A stretch of 64,000 nucleotides of DNA from the NCBI RefSeq assembly GCF_014851395.1, contig NW_024040040.1, positions 10,540,711-10,604,710 of the forward strand, read 5' to 3'. Below, piece by piece: positions 46,928 to 57,640 of the stretch. How positions within the stretch are numbered: the stretch's first letter is position 1; each line of letters starts with the position of its first letter. This DNA comes from Micropterus salmoides (lineage: Eukaryota; Chordata; Actinopteri; Centrarchiformes; Centrarchidae). The position numbers and the translations under genes are program-made. Under the pieces are notes generated by a model. That model was given only the letters and a program-made list of their open reading frames with translations. It ran no database searches and was not told the DNA's origin.

Positions 46928-49900
46928 CTGGTGTGGAAACAACAATGGAAATAAAATATTTATTCTACTGCTTGATCACGAGCACAGTTCCTCTAATATC
47001 TCCCATCAAAGCTCCTGCTTATATCGACCGGGCGTCTCACTGCTGAGTGATGACTGCGCCTTATTATCTGCTCACTGTGATCAAATAGGTCACCACTCTG
47101 TCCTGGTATGAATGATTCGTCTTCATGAGATTATTAAATATTTCCCCGCCATCTTTTGTGACTCTGACTGGCATCCTTCTCAAACCAGGATGTAGTTAGC
47201 CTATAATCAGCATTCAACATAAACACGTAAAGCTGTACGGCAGTTAGTCACTGCAGTGGCTTGGTAGTTTGTAAATAGCAATAACTGATCAATAGAAACA
47301 GAAACGGGGGAATTAGATCATTAGAAGCTTTTTTTTTAATCAATAATTTTAAAATATAATATAGCCTATTGACTTTTTTGTGGGTAAGGTCTCAGTGAGG
47401 TTGCAAAGCCACACATTAAGGCATGTGTATTAATGAATTTGCACTGAATATTCGTCTCTGCAGGTGACAGCTGTGTGTTCAGGACAACGACTTGAATGTG
47501 GAAGATAATCAGAAGGAGGACATAAACAAGGCCTTTATAGAGATAGTAGGCAATCCCACGACATGAATAAATATTAGGTCAGCAATGTCTTCTATCCGTC
47601 ACACTTTATAGTTTTTTTTAAAATGTAGGTTTGTAGAGAATGGCTGAAATCAGAAACATATCATAGAAAACTGAAGAAATGTGCTCATACAGTTAGATTC
47701 TCGCTGTTTATATTAACACGTTTGGAAGTTGCGGTTCCTGACGCATTAGATTCAGGCCTTTGTCTAAAGTCTAACACAGACCCGTGCAACATCTGACTTG
47801 TTAGTTCGCCAAAACAAGCAGCAGCCCGCTGCCGCGGCTCAAATGGAATAAGTTGCTTTTGACAATAGTCCCACTGCAGCCTTCCCAGGTCCACATCATC
47901 ACAGTTTCCTTTGCAAAAACTCCCATATCCTGCAATTAATGGACTCCTTCCAGGCCCATGATTACTTCATCACACAAACGTGGCTGTGGCGCGTTGTTGA
48001 GGGGAAGACAAATCTGGCCGAAACGCAGGCATCGAATAAAAGTAAAACAAAATGTGACGGTGGCTTGGTCACACAGCTAAACGCAGGATTTGCATTAGAG
48101 CACAAACTGTCAGTTACACTGTAGTTAGGCTAAGTGTCTGAGTGGAAGCGGTGGTTTCAAGACGCTGCAGTGAATGTACTGTGCAGTCACACCCGACTGA
48201 CATTAGACGAGTGTTAATTTTATCCAACACACAGTTACCATACGATTAAAGCCGGCATAACATCCGCCCTGATACACTGTAAGTCAAGGAAAGCACAATA
48301 AATTCAATTACAAGCTAACAGGAGGGCCTTTGACCTTCATCACTTATCACTTTAACACTATGACCGTGGAAAGTACACTCCCATTCAAAAAACCACCGTC
48401 AGGGATGTGGTGTGGACTGTAATGATTACCACCACACAAAAACAAACGTTTTTAAAGAGCATTCATCTCTATTATTCTTCATAAATCGGTATAAACGATG
48501 ATGAAATTAAATAAATATTGTGTATATATTGTGTACACGAAGAAGCCTTTGAATTCGGGCTGCATTCTGTTCTCTGTAGCTATTAGGCCTATTTTAATTA
48601 TTATTTCAGACCACGCAATGTCCTCTTCAGCTGCAAATTACAACCTTATGCGTCCTTTTAACCCCTCCAATTGTGTCACCAAACACTGAATGCATCCTCT
48701 GGACCAGTACCAGCTGACAGTCATAAAACCATTCAGGGTAAAGGGCAACAGGATTTTGGAGTGAGTAGATGCACACACACACACACACACACACACAAAA
48801 CAACAACAACAACAAAAACAACAACAACATTTTGGTAGGCCTACAGTGTGTCTACTCATGATTTTTTTTAAGCACAAAAATGGTGGATATTCTGACCCAC
48901 TCCATATTTAGGCTACATCACCTTTATTTATACGCTATAGTTTTAAAACCACCCAGTCTGAATACTGAAGAAAATCCTCGAGAAAACATTAAACACTTCA
49001 TTTCAAAATAAGTCTTATCTGGTAGGCTATAATTTATTTGGGTCAAATAGGGTGCCTTTTAAAGTCAATATAATATGTGTGTAATCCAATTATAGTTTAA
49101 TATTCCATAAACGGTTGATGTTTTTGTTGCGATACGAGCCTACTAGGTCTGCAAAAATATTACATTGAGTAGCCTAGGCCTTTACATGAAGTGCGGTATT
49201 TCAGCATTGTAATACTTTTCGCCAAACATGCAAATCCCACATTTTAGTGCACACTCAAACCAAATAGAGTAGCTTGCTGCCAGTTTATCTATATGATATG
49301 ATCCATAATGATCCACTTTCAGTACATTTTTGGGAACATGTGCTGTCTTTGCTGACGATGAGAGAAAGGTCGAAATAAGTCTTATTGTTCTCGCCCAACG
49401 AAGACGAACTTAAATGGCTAATATTCTGTTTGCATAATGTGGTGAAATTACACATTGAATTGCATCGAAAATTATGCCGATTTAAATAAATAGCCTACCA
49501 TGTTTCTATCTGTGTGTGTGTGTGTGTAAATATAATGTAGCCTAGCCTTTATGTGTGTGTGAGAGAGAAAGAGAAAGGGGAGTCATTGTAATGAATTAGC
49601 CTACCTTTCATTTTGTTTAGATTGTGACCCTATGCTTCCTTTATACACTCTGATATTAATACTGGTTTTTATTTTGGTCTGTTCAATATTTATTTCAAAA
49701 TGGCTGTTTTAAAAAAGGTCCTCGGTTTTCACTGGCTCAGTTAAAGCCACACTGGGAACCATAAGAGAAAAAAATATTGATATTCCAACTTAAAATTCTC
49801 TCTCATACGAATAATTTAGGAATAAATAGGCTATTAAGCATGTCAGACTCCAGGAAGGATTTAAAAAATCTGTAAAGGAAGACAGAGAAGTCAGCCCAAC

Positions 49901-49966
49901 AAAGTTCCCCAGCACTCAAACCCACCAGGCTGCAGACCTGTAATTCGGGGACTATTAGCGCCTTAC
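46928..49966 (-). other. en1: en1 intron 1 (3039 bp, GT-AG, phase 1)
   Basis: The intron runs from GTAAGG at 49966 down to the AG at 46929-46928. The position, between EH2 and EH3 inside a Gly codon, is the usual engrailed intron site. It holds a CA tract followed by AAC repeats (48772-48828) and a short TG tract (about 49512-49527). Stretches at about 47440-47560 and 47740-48340 look less repetitive and could be regulatory. I see no further exon in it. Confidence 0.93.
48772..48828. repeat. (CA)n followed by (AAC)n in the en1 intron
   Basis: About 13 CA units then about ten AAC/CAA units with one AAAAAC interruption. Confidence 0.95.
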
Positions 49967-50471
49967 CAGATGAGGGCCGATCCGAGTATCGTGTACAGTA
50001 AACCCAAGCGGGCCACAACATCGCCTGGCTTTCTTTCGTTAAGGGCGGAGATCCTGCATTGCTGCCGCCCATGTCCGCGTATCTGCCGGTCCCGTTGCCC
50101 GCCGGCTCGCCCTGTTTCGACGAGTTCTGCTTGGACGACGGCGACGTGGACGACGAGGAGGAGGGCGACGACGAGGTGCTGTCACTGCTGCAGTTGGAGT
50201 CCAGGCAGAGGCTGCCGGTGTGCGGCCTCGCCCCCAGCGGGTTGACGTTTTCTCTGCCCGGCGTCTGGCTGCGGTCGCGGTAGCTCGGCTCCTTTCTGCA
50301 GCCGAAGTCCGGACGGAGGATGTTGTCTATGAAAAAGTTCGTGGTTCTGTGGGCTTGCTGGGCGGCCTGGTGGGGTAAAATCATGGGAGGGGATGGGAGG
50401 TTCGGCGACAGGGACATGCTCTCCTCCTCGGTCGAGTCCCGGGCGCTGTTGGGCTCCTTTTGCTCTTCCAT
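49967..50471 (-). CDS. en1: engrailed-1 homeobox protein, exon 1 (residues 1-168 plus first base of codon 169)
   Basis: Coding exon 1 of a homeodomain transcription factor that acts in the nucleus, mainly as a repressor, in midbrain-hindbrain, spinal interneuron, muscle and appendage patterning (family knowledge). The ATG at 50471 has G at -3 and G at +4 and starts MEEQKEPNS, the usual En1 start. Residues 46-57 (FFIDNILRPDFG) are EH1, which recruits Groucho/TLE corepressors. Residues about 92-119 are a serine-rich linker. Residues 152-168 (LWPAWVYCTRYSDRPSS) are EH2, whose W153 and W156 contact PBX. The exon ends TCATCTG followed by GTAAGG, a good donor, in phase 1 inside a Gly codon. The HRTTN context before EH1 and LRPDFG fit En1; as recalled, En2 has HRITN and LRPEFG. 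Length 274 aa in total is close to fish En1. Whether this is en1a or en1b is not settled; the longer serine-rich linker makes me lean to en1b. Confidence 0.96.
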
Positions 50472-51060
50472 ATCTGGTGACGGTGAGAAATGTCGGCCTG
50501 TCCACGCTAAACTCCACTTGTTGCTTGCTCTCCCGCCCCCTTCGATATCCAATTTAGGCGGACAGCATGTAAAAACGAGCGTCTTCGCTAGAATAAAACG
50601 AATAAATAGGCTACCTGTGTTAATTTTTAATATCACCTACAGCGGCGACATATCATCTCCTAATAGCCTTCCGAGAGCTGGCATAGCGAACGGCTCCACG
50701 TTATAACCAGTGTCCCTGCCTCTCTTCCCGGTGCTGCATAATATCTGTGTATTCGCTCTTCCCAAACTCTCCTAAAACCGTTATCCCCCCCCCCCCCCGT
50801 GTGTGTGTTTTTTTCCCCCTTTCTCTTTACACCCAGCCGGAAGCACGTGTGCGCGTACACACGTGAAGCGGGCCAATCAGACGCGGAGATCGTCCCTGTC
50901 ACAGTTGACGATGTCCAATAAGGGCTCGGGGATAGGCTACGCGAGCAAGCACGCGCGCGCGCACACCAGCCCGCGCGTAGTTCGATCGTTTTTTTGTTTC
51001 TTTTTTTGGTGAGGCGCACGTGCGTACACACATAACACAGGAAAACAAAAACAACAGCGG
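50472..51060 (-). promoter_or_regulatory. en1: en1 5' UTR and promoter, CpG-rich
   Basis: Directly upstream of the en1 ATG the composition shifts to GC- and CpG-rich, continuing from exon 1 to about 51020. Visible sites include a GC box (plus-strand CTCCCGCCCCC, about 50529-50539), ATTGG at 50549-50553, an inverted CCAAT box at 50873-50877, three CACGTG E-boxes (50844-50849, 50860-50865, 51017-51022), a run of 14 C at 50785-50798, and an alternating CG tract near 50949-50966. A TATA-like GTTATAAC at 50701-50708 could place a start about 25-30 bp downstream, giving a 5' UTR of roughly 200 nt. The transcription start is inferred, not seen. Confidence 0.65.
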
Positions 51061-51064
51061 GACA

Positions 51065-51835
51065 TCCACCATTATAAATGTTACACGGCGACAGAAAGTA
51101 TGCTTTCTATAGATAGGCTACACATCACATTTTGGGTTTCTAGACTAAAATCCACTTAGGCTATGATAAAATGAGATTCATTTAGGCCTCCAAGAAAATT
51201 AGGCTACATTATTTAAAGGACTTTATGACAAATGTAATTTTAATTTTAGTTCATACTAACTTATGCTCATTACTGTGTTTTATGTTGTTGTTGTTGTTTT
51301 TTTACCTCTCTGTAAGAAATAGCCTTCCTATCTTTCACAGGCTTTGGCCTGTTTATCGCCTTATTTTTGACTACTAACAAAAGACGATTATCCTAAAATG
51401 TGTCTAAATTGTCAATTTTTTAAAGAAAGAACAGGTAACAGAATAGACTATGTAGGCCTAAACTTGTAAAAAGGTCTGCTTGTTAGCCTATTCAGAGTCA
51501 TTGTCATCTTTGTGTTTTCCTTCCCTTTCTTTTGGCATTTTCGTGTCTTTTCTTTGCATCTGCTGCTCCGGTGCGACACATTTAGGCAATATTTATGATT
51601 TAAAACACACATATTTTGGAAAACCCGGCTACTGGCAGCGGGACAAAACAACACTTTACAATCATCTCCGATTAATAAGAAAAAAATAAGAGGGGAAATT
51701 GAAGTTTACAAACACAGTGAGGCCTAGAAAGCAGGAATATGTCCCAATAATACGCCATGTTTTTTTTACATCTCCGGAATGAGAATAAAATTGCCACCAG
51801 GCTCTAATTGGCGATTTGAAAAAATAATATTAATA
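51065..51835. other. AT-rich spacer between en1 promoter and upstream element
   Basis: No ORF or named repeat; 'TAGGCTA/TAGGCCT' pieces recur here and in the en1 intron. Confidence 0.6.
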
Positions 51836-51839
51836 AAAG

Positions 51840-52400
51840 GAAAGTGGAGACGTGTTGATGTTTAACACCACCGCAGTGAAATCTTTATCCCAACAGGCCG
51901 GAGTGTGAAGCCGTGGCTACTTAATTAAATTCCAATTAGGACAGTATCAATATGCTGTTTAGCCGCAGTGCCATTGTGGGTAAATGAGCACTCAGTCTGC
52001 TCTTATCTGGCGCCGCAAAGAGAGGCTCCTTGAGAGGGGCTGCAAAAGATAATTTATAGCTTTTAATTAGTCTTCATTCTGCCCGATCAGCCCGGTGTTC
52101 ATCACAGGGAGCGGGCTGAATAAAACCCGAGTCAAAAGCGCTGTCACCGGTCCCTGGCAGGGCCCTTAATCAAAGTGAAGCAGGGGCCGCGCTACAAGCC
52201 ACGCAATTTCCAAGGTGCTGATAAAGCTTGTTGAATAATAGCGGGGCCCCTCGGAGACACCATTTACAGAAATGACTTTATTGACGGCTTAACGTTGGTA
52301 ATTCATTTTACCTTTCATGTATTGGGAGCCGGATTTGTCGCCGTAATAGGATGATGAATGCACTGACGGATCGCAGCCCCGGTTTTATTGAGTAGCCTCT
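51840..52400. promoter_or_regulatory. candidate conserved cis-regulatory element upstream of en1
   Basis: This block of about 560 bp lies 1.4-1.9 kb upstream of the en1 ATG. It is free of simple repeats and has balanced composition unlike its AT-rich flanks. It holds homeodomain sites TTAATTAA (51921-51928), CAATTAG (51933-51939) and TTTAATTAG (52062-52070), and a TCF/LEF-like ATCAAAG (52169-52175). En1 is known to depend on Wnt and homeodomain inputs. It is bounded on the far side by a CT/CA microsatellite. The enhancer role is inferred from composition, motifs and position; conservation was not tested. Confidence 0.55.

Positions 52401-52403
<3 letters not shown>

Positions 52404-52472
<69 letters not shown>
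52404..52472. repeat. (CT)n then (CA)n compound microsatellite
   Basis: About 20 CT units run directly into about 14 CA units at the edge of the candidate element 51840-52400. Confidence 0.97.
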
Positions 52473-52478
<6 letters not shown>

Positions 52479-52479
52479 G

Positions 52480-53495
52480 CTACACACTCAAGCTTTATGA
52501 TGAGGCTCGTTGAAAAGCAGTCTGAAGTAAAGGCATGACAGCACCAGAACAGTTTCTATAACACAGAAAAAGAAAATCATGTTTTCACCTTTGACGCGGT
52601 TCACTTGATTATTTCCCTCCTGCGTGAAGGATCAGATGAAACAATGTAGGCTACCTCCAACACTAAATGAAGGACAACTATCTTTGCAAACTACTGCACT
52701 GCCTTCTACATTTGATTCATTGCCTTTTCTCCGCCTCAGATTCTGCTCTTGTTTTTGCCTTCATGCTTCCAGTCAGAATTACAGGCCAACATAAAGAATA
52801 GCCTGGTGTGTATTTTAAGCGTTTAAAACAGCCTTGTAACACAGTGCAAGCTATTTGCTTCCAGTTATCTTTAATTTTACTTTGTTTTTCCTATAGATGG
52901 GCCTACTCAGAAAGTGTGTTTGATATTTCTAAAAAGATACTTTGTTTTAGTAGAAATAAATATTTCCGTATGATATTAAAATAAATCAGATTAGGCATAT
53001 ACTTACTAAGCAGGGGCATTCAATGGTCTGCATGAGCTTTACTGTGAAAAATAATAATACACTTCTCAGTCTCAGTAAAATCAAATAATCAAACCAATTT
53101 TCTAAAGGGTGATGTTAACTGTGTGCATCAAAGTTATTTTTTATTACACAAAAGTTGGGTCTAATTTTAGTCTATGTCCAGTTAACAGAAACAACAGCTT
53201 CATCACCACAGTGTAAACGAAAATATTAAGTCCACTTTGGCCTTCAAATAAGAGGATACATGATCAAAGTGTTATATTTTCGTCCCACAACCAAAATGGC
53301 TGCATTAATAATCAACAATGTGGTCATCCCCGCAACAGTGTAAATTAAGATCGGGAACGTTTTTATGTCCACCAAACCTCATTCACTCATTGGCTCATTT
53401 CCAATAGGTGAATGCGTCTCTGTGTTTTTTACGTTTTATTTTTGTTTCAGGTAAATGTGGTCTGTGTGTGCTAATCATCCCTCTTCACATTGTCA
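52480..53495. other. non-coding, nothing recognised
   Basis: Intergenic AT-rich DNA. Confidence 0.65.
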
Positions 53496-53499
53496 GTTT

Positions 53500-53930
53500 T
53501 CTTCAAAATGTTTCAGGTTTCAGATAGCCTGCAAAATAAGGTGTGATAGTCTGAGGAAGGTTGTGAAGGTTTGGATGGATCCTGTCTCCAAGTGCTGTCA
53601 CCTGGTGGAGGAAGATGGGAAATAGTGGTCTGGAACAGTGGGCCTACATGACATTCTCTATTTAGGTTTATTGGTCCACGCACATGCAGGTTAAATAGCA
53701 AAATGGCCAGCCTCATCAGATCGTGTTTATCCGTTTTGTTGGCTAAGCAGAAAGGTGTTTGTCTACTAGTCATTTCAGAGCTGAAGAAGTGTCTTGGATG
53801 AGGGTTAGGGTGACGAAACGTCTTTTAGTATCTTCAACCAAGTCCAGTTGCCCTTGACTTTAACCTTCTTTGGATAACTATGACCTGGATGACTGAGAAC
53901 CTTCACAGACACCAGTCAGTTGTTGTTAAA
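53500..53930. repeat. teleost repeat ending in TATGACCTGGATGACTGAGAA
   Basis: The segment GAAGAAGTGTCTTGGATGAG, GACGAAACGTCTT, CAACCAAGTCCAGTTGCCCT and TTTGGATAACTATGACCTGG is a very common fish repeat. The rest upstream is less certain. Confidence 0.55.
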
Positions 53931-54178
53931 GCAAAACGTATCTGTGTCTTAGGACGCTGTGCATGTATTTTGGTAGGCTTTCATATAAAATGGCGATAAT
54001 GCAGCAAGTTCACTGACGTGATATATTGAAAAAAATTTCTTGGCATGGAACAGCGTGAACCTCTGAGCTGAAGTATCTACATCTGGAAACCCAGAAAGTC
54101 AAAAGCAAATATAGGACTTTGGCGACATCTAGTGACTAAGATGTGTAAGTGGCATGTGCACTTTTGACCTGCGTTTCG

Positions 54179-54412
54179 CTGTGGTTCTCAAACTTTTAGA
54201 CATCAAGGACCTCAAAACTGACACAAGTTCGACCACGGACCCCGATTTGATAGAAGTTTTGCTTTTAGATGTTTTATTACAGAAAGTGTATGAAACCCAT
54301 GACCAACATAGTCATACATTCTGTCAATGTGTTACTGTATGAATGGAATTATAGTGAAAATAAATAGTTCCCCTTTTTCAGTGACCCCTGGGACCCACTT
54401 TGAGAACCACTT
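54179..54412. mobile_element. short hAT-like non-autonomous element
   Basis: Left end reads CTGTGGTTCTCAAACTTTTA and the right end in reverse reads AAGTGGTTCTCAAAGTGGGT. The GTGGTTCTCAAA terminal motif is the hallmark I know from hAT-Charlie-type elements, as is the GGGACCC-like subterminal sequence. No clean 8-bp target duplication can be seen. The 62-residue ORF inside is not a transposase. Confidence 0.6.
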
Positions 54413-54419
54413 ACCTATG

Positions 54420-56355
54420 ACATACCACATTAGCTGCAGCAGAGACACCAGAGATGGGCAGTAAGTCTGTGACATATTATTTGCTTATGAGTATTTTGTA
54501 ATTGGTATTTAGCAGAGCTGGAAAAAAAATGTAATGTAATCTGTAACAAGATACTTTAGAGTAGAGTCTATGATTCATAAAACATTAGAAACAAGTCTTG
54601 GTAAAAACCCAGTATATGGCTGGATCTTGTATGAAACTAATACACTGATCAAGCTCCCTTTTTTCACGTTTTAACACTAGAGCCTTGTTATAAACATTTT
54701 AATGTACTGCCATTTTGTATAAATTCAAAATATCCTGAAAATACAAAAATACTAATTTTATCTTGATCCATTTTGTGGCACCAGTGTTTTATTTTGATAC
54801 ACTTATTGGGGGATATTTTGTATTTTGTAACATGATACTGTAACTGTAGTTGACACAACACATGATACACCAACCAGTCTGTATTCTAGATTAGGTCTGT
54901 TTATTCAAAGAGATTTCCCCATACCTTCTAATTTATTTTTTACCTGGCAACTTCTAAATAAAATAAATACATTTAACTTACATTAAAGATTCCTTTAGAC
55001 AAGGCAAATATTTATTTTTAGCTATAGTACCTTCTCAAACTACTCAATAAATGAAAAAGTACTGCAGGAAAATTAATCAAGCAAGCAGAGGTTTTAATTA
55101 TAGTTAACAGATTGGGAGAACTGTGAGTGATTAATAAATTATCAAAACCTTTGTCAGTGTAACTGAACATTTTAAATATATATATTTTAATGTAATTTTA
55201 AATCTTTGAAATATCAGTAGGTATCAATATATTCACAAATATCTAGGAATAAAAAGTTCAAAGGACACTATTTTTTTGGGAAAAGATGCATTCACATGTG
55301 CATTTCCGTATGCTGCTTTTCATCCAAATGCTTTAAATGTTCATTTTGTGACAGTGACACAAAAAATATAATTTTTCATGTATATCAACTCTTTTAAGCA
55401 ATTCAATTCCCAAAACAAGAAAGCTATCAAAACGGTGAACTTATGTACTTTACACAGTATATTTGTAGATGTATAACCCCCACCCCTTTTATTTTAGTTT
55501 AGTCTTTATCATTTATTTTTTTTTTATGTATTCTTTATATTTTCTTTATATTTTATTGGTACGTTTTTATTCCCCTGGCAAGTTCTCCGCTCTGTACTTA
55601 TACTGTTTGTATGTTATATTGAAGCAATAAAGTTTATGATCTGGGGGGGGGGGAGCAATTAAACTTTTCTTCCTTGCAATACTGTGCTTGTCCACCAGAT
55701 GTCAGAGTAAAGCAGGTGAAGAAAAGACACTGAACAACTTGATAAACAGTTCTAAACATTTCCCAATAACTAAGACACAAAACAAAGGTTACAAGGCAAA
55801 AAAGACACATTAATCACTGGAGTTTAGTGACATACAAACAGGATGAATGGGATTACTTAAAAATATTTGTCTTCCTCTATAAAAGCAGACAAAGCCAATA
55901 AAACCCACAACAAATGCATTTTTCATTTCAAACAGCTGAGAAACAACTAATGTTGGTTTAAAAAATGTCAGCGTTATAATGTCACATATCTCAACATGTC
56001 TAAGATGTCTTTACTGCCACAGTGAGGCTGTAAAACCAGTCTAGATAAACAGCAATAAACTGCAGCAGACAGAAACATCACACACAAAATACTGTACAAT
56101 TTATAATGAACAAATATACTGTTTTCCACTTTTTCATTGTTTAACACTTCACAACCTTGTACCCAAAGGTGTCAAATTTAAGTGTGGTAATACAAGACAA
56201 ATGTTAAAGAGTTATCACAAACAACAATGCATTTTCAATTTAGAATCTCTCAATCCCTCCACTTTCTTTTAAACAAGCCCCTTCAACTATTGAAATGCCA
56301 GCAATGTACAGAGGACATATTTGCATACTAAACGATGATTATCATTCACTGAATT
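54420..56355. other. non-coding, mostly unrecognised
   Basis: AT-rich DNA. AGAGATGGGCAGTAAG at 54451-54466 resembles a MITE end. The possible retroposon tail 55480-55660 lies here. Confidence 0.55.
55480..55660 (+). repeat. possible retroposon 3' tail with AATAAA and a G run
   Basis: T-rich stretch, then TACTGTTTGTATGTTATATT, GAAGCAATAAAGTTTATGAT and a run of 11 G (55643-55653). The pattern resembles the 3' end of a fish LINE transcript. Weak. Confidence 0.35.
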
Positions 56356-56356
56356 T

Positions 56357-56410
56357 CCTCTCTCTCTCTCTTTCTGTCTGTCTGTCTGTCTTTCTCTCTC
56401 TCACTCTCGA
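56357..56410. repeat. CT/CTGT simple repeat
   Basis: CT units with an inner (CTGT)n run, just before the homeodomain-dense block. Confidence 0.92.
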
Positions 56411-56760
56411 AGGTCCACATTCTCTCCAGTAATAATACATGAAGGGCTCCTCTCCCTCATCCATTAATCAGGAGGGAGGCTGAGGTAAAGGAGGGCTGCT
56501 CTTTGGCCTTCACACACATACACACACACTCACCTATCATTAATAATTGGAGGCATATTAATGCCGATAAATAATTAAGCTTTGGGGGATCTCTTTAGAG
56601 TCCTAATGAGAAGAGGGGGACAGATTGCTCCGCAGTCTTATTACGTCTTGCTGAGAAGTTTGTAAAAGCTTAAGGTGATGATAAATGGGCGCTACCGAGT
56701 AATTGGCTAATTAAATCGATGGAGACACTTTGCCGGGCTTGTGTTAACAAAATGACCCAT
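56400..56760. promoter_or_regulatory. candidate cis-regulatory element dense in homeodomain sites
   Basis: About 6 kb upstream of en1. TAAT cores are packed here: ATTAATC (56463-56469), ATTAATAATTGG (56539-56550), ATTAATG (56557-56563), ATAATTAAG (56570-56579), CTAATGA (56602-56608), and GTAATTGGCTAATTAAATCGAT (56699-56720). A GTTAAC and several purine-rich stretches complete it. A CA-rich insert sits at 56511-56530. The density is well above the surrounding sequence by eye. Regulatory role is inferred. Confidence 0.5.
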
Positions 56761-56779
56761 CTTGCTTCATGTTATTGCT

Positions 56780-57130
56780 CTAAGGCAGAAATATAGATTA
56801 AGTGTTTTTAGCCATGCTAGCAGCATAGCTTTATGGATGGCAATGCAGGTCGGTCGGTCGGTCAACTCAACAACTACTGGATTAGACGGTTTGTCCCAGT
56901 GGATAACCCTAACCACTATGAGATTGACATTTAATTTAAAAAGCGATTGAATAGATTGCAACTAAAATTTGAAGCAGATGTTCATCTTCCTCTAAGAATG
57001 AATTGTAACAATCTAAACTTTTTGAGGAGCACCATCATCAGTACCTTGGTTTATGGTGATAAACCTGCAAACAAATACCTGCAAAACTAAAGACATTCCC
57101 ATCCATCTCATCTGTACACCTCCATAAGTA
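56780..57130. repeat. percomorph repeat (GGATGGCAATG...GGTCGGTC family)
   Basis: Runs through TTTATGGATGGCAATGCAGG, GGTCGGTCGGTC, CTCAACAACTACTGGATTAG, AATGAATTGTAACAATCT, TTGGTTTATGGTGATAAACC and ACCTGCAAAACTAAAGACAT, in the order of a common percomorph repeat. Confidence 0.65.
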
Positions 57131-57439
57131 ACCTCACAGGGTTTCTAGCATTGCTTTAGATTCTTAGTGATGATTCAGATTGAAAGCAGGCCTGCATTAA
57201 AATTGAAATTACTATTACATCTCTGAACATGTGTCTTTTGATATCATGAATACATGATTATTGTGTCATTTTACTATTTAAAATATTTTTCTCCACCATA
57301 ATTCCCATCCTTTTTAAACATGTGTCCTAATAACTATAATGGGTGTTTTTCTGGCCTATTTAATGGGACACGTTAAAGAGTATGCAGCACCGTATGTATG
57401 CGTGATACATACGGTGAAGGGGCTGTGTGTGTGTCCTCA

Positions 57440-57640
57440 TCAGCCATGCTGCTTGGGGCCACTCTAACCTTTCAGTTGATTCTCTAAGGATCGCCTCTCT
57501 CATCTGGCATCCTCAGCCTGTCACTGCCATCAGCCAGAAGAGAGATGAAAGATATAGTGCTCATTGGCTTTGTTGCAATGAAAGCGGCCTGCTCCAATGA
57601 CTTATTTCCTTAACCTTTACTCACCTATATTCAGAAATGA
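57440..57640. promoter_or_regulatory. possible conserved non-coding block
   Basis: A repeat-free, non-coding stretch of even composition about 7 kb upstream of en1, with no long ORF and no recognised repeat. It resembles the other candidate regulatory blocks but has fewer TAAT cores. Evidence is compositional only. Confidence 0.3.

Noticed and set aside
46650..47111. 153- and 113-codon plus-strand ORFs opposite en1 exon 2
   Set aside because: Antisense shadows of the homeodomain exon; translations are low-information and match no family.
49970..50283. Plus-strand ORFs (91 and 74 codons) opposite en1 exon 1, and 111-codon and other minus-frame ORFs over it
   Set aside because: Shadows of the GC-rich en1 coding exon in other frames; composition explains their openness.
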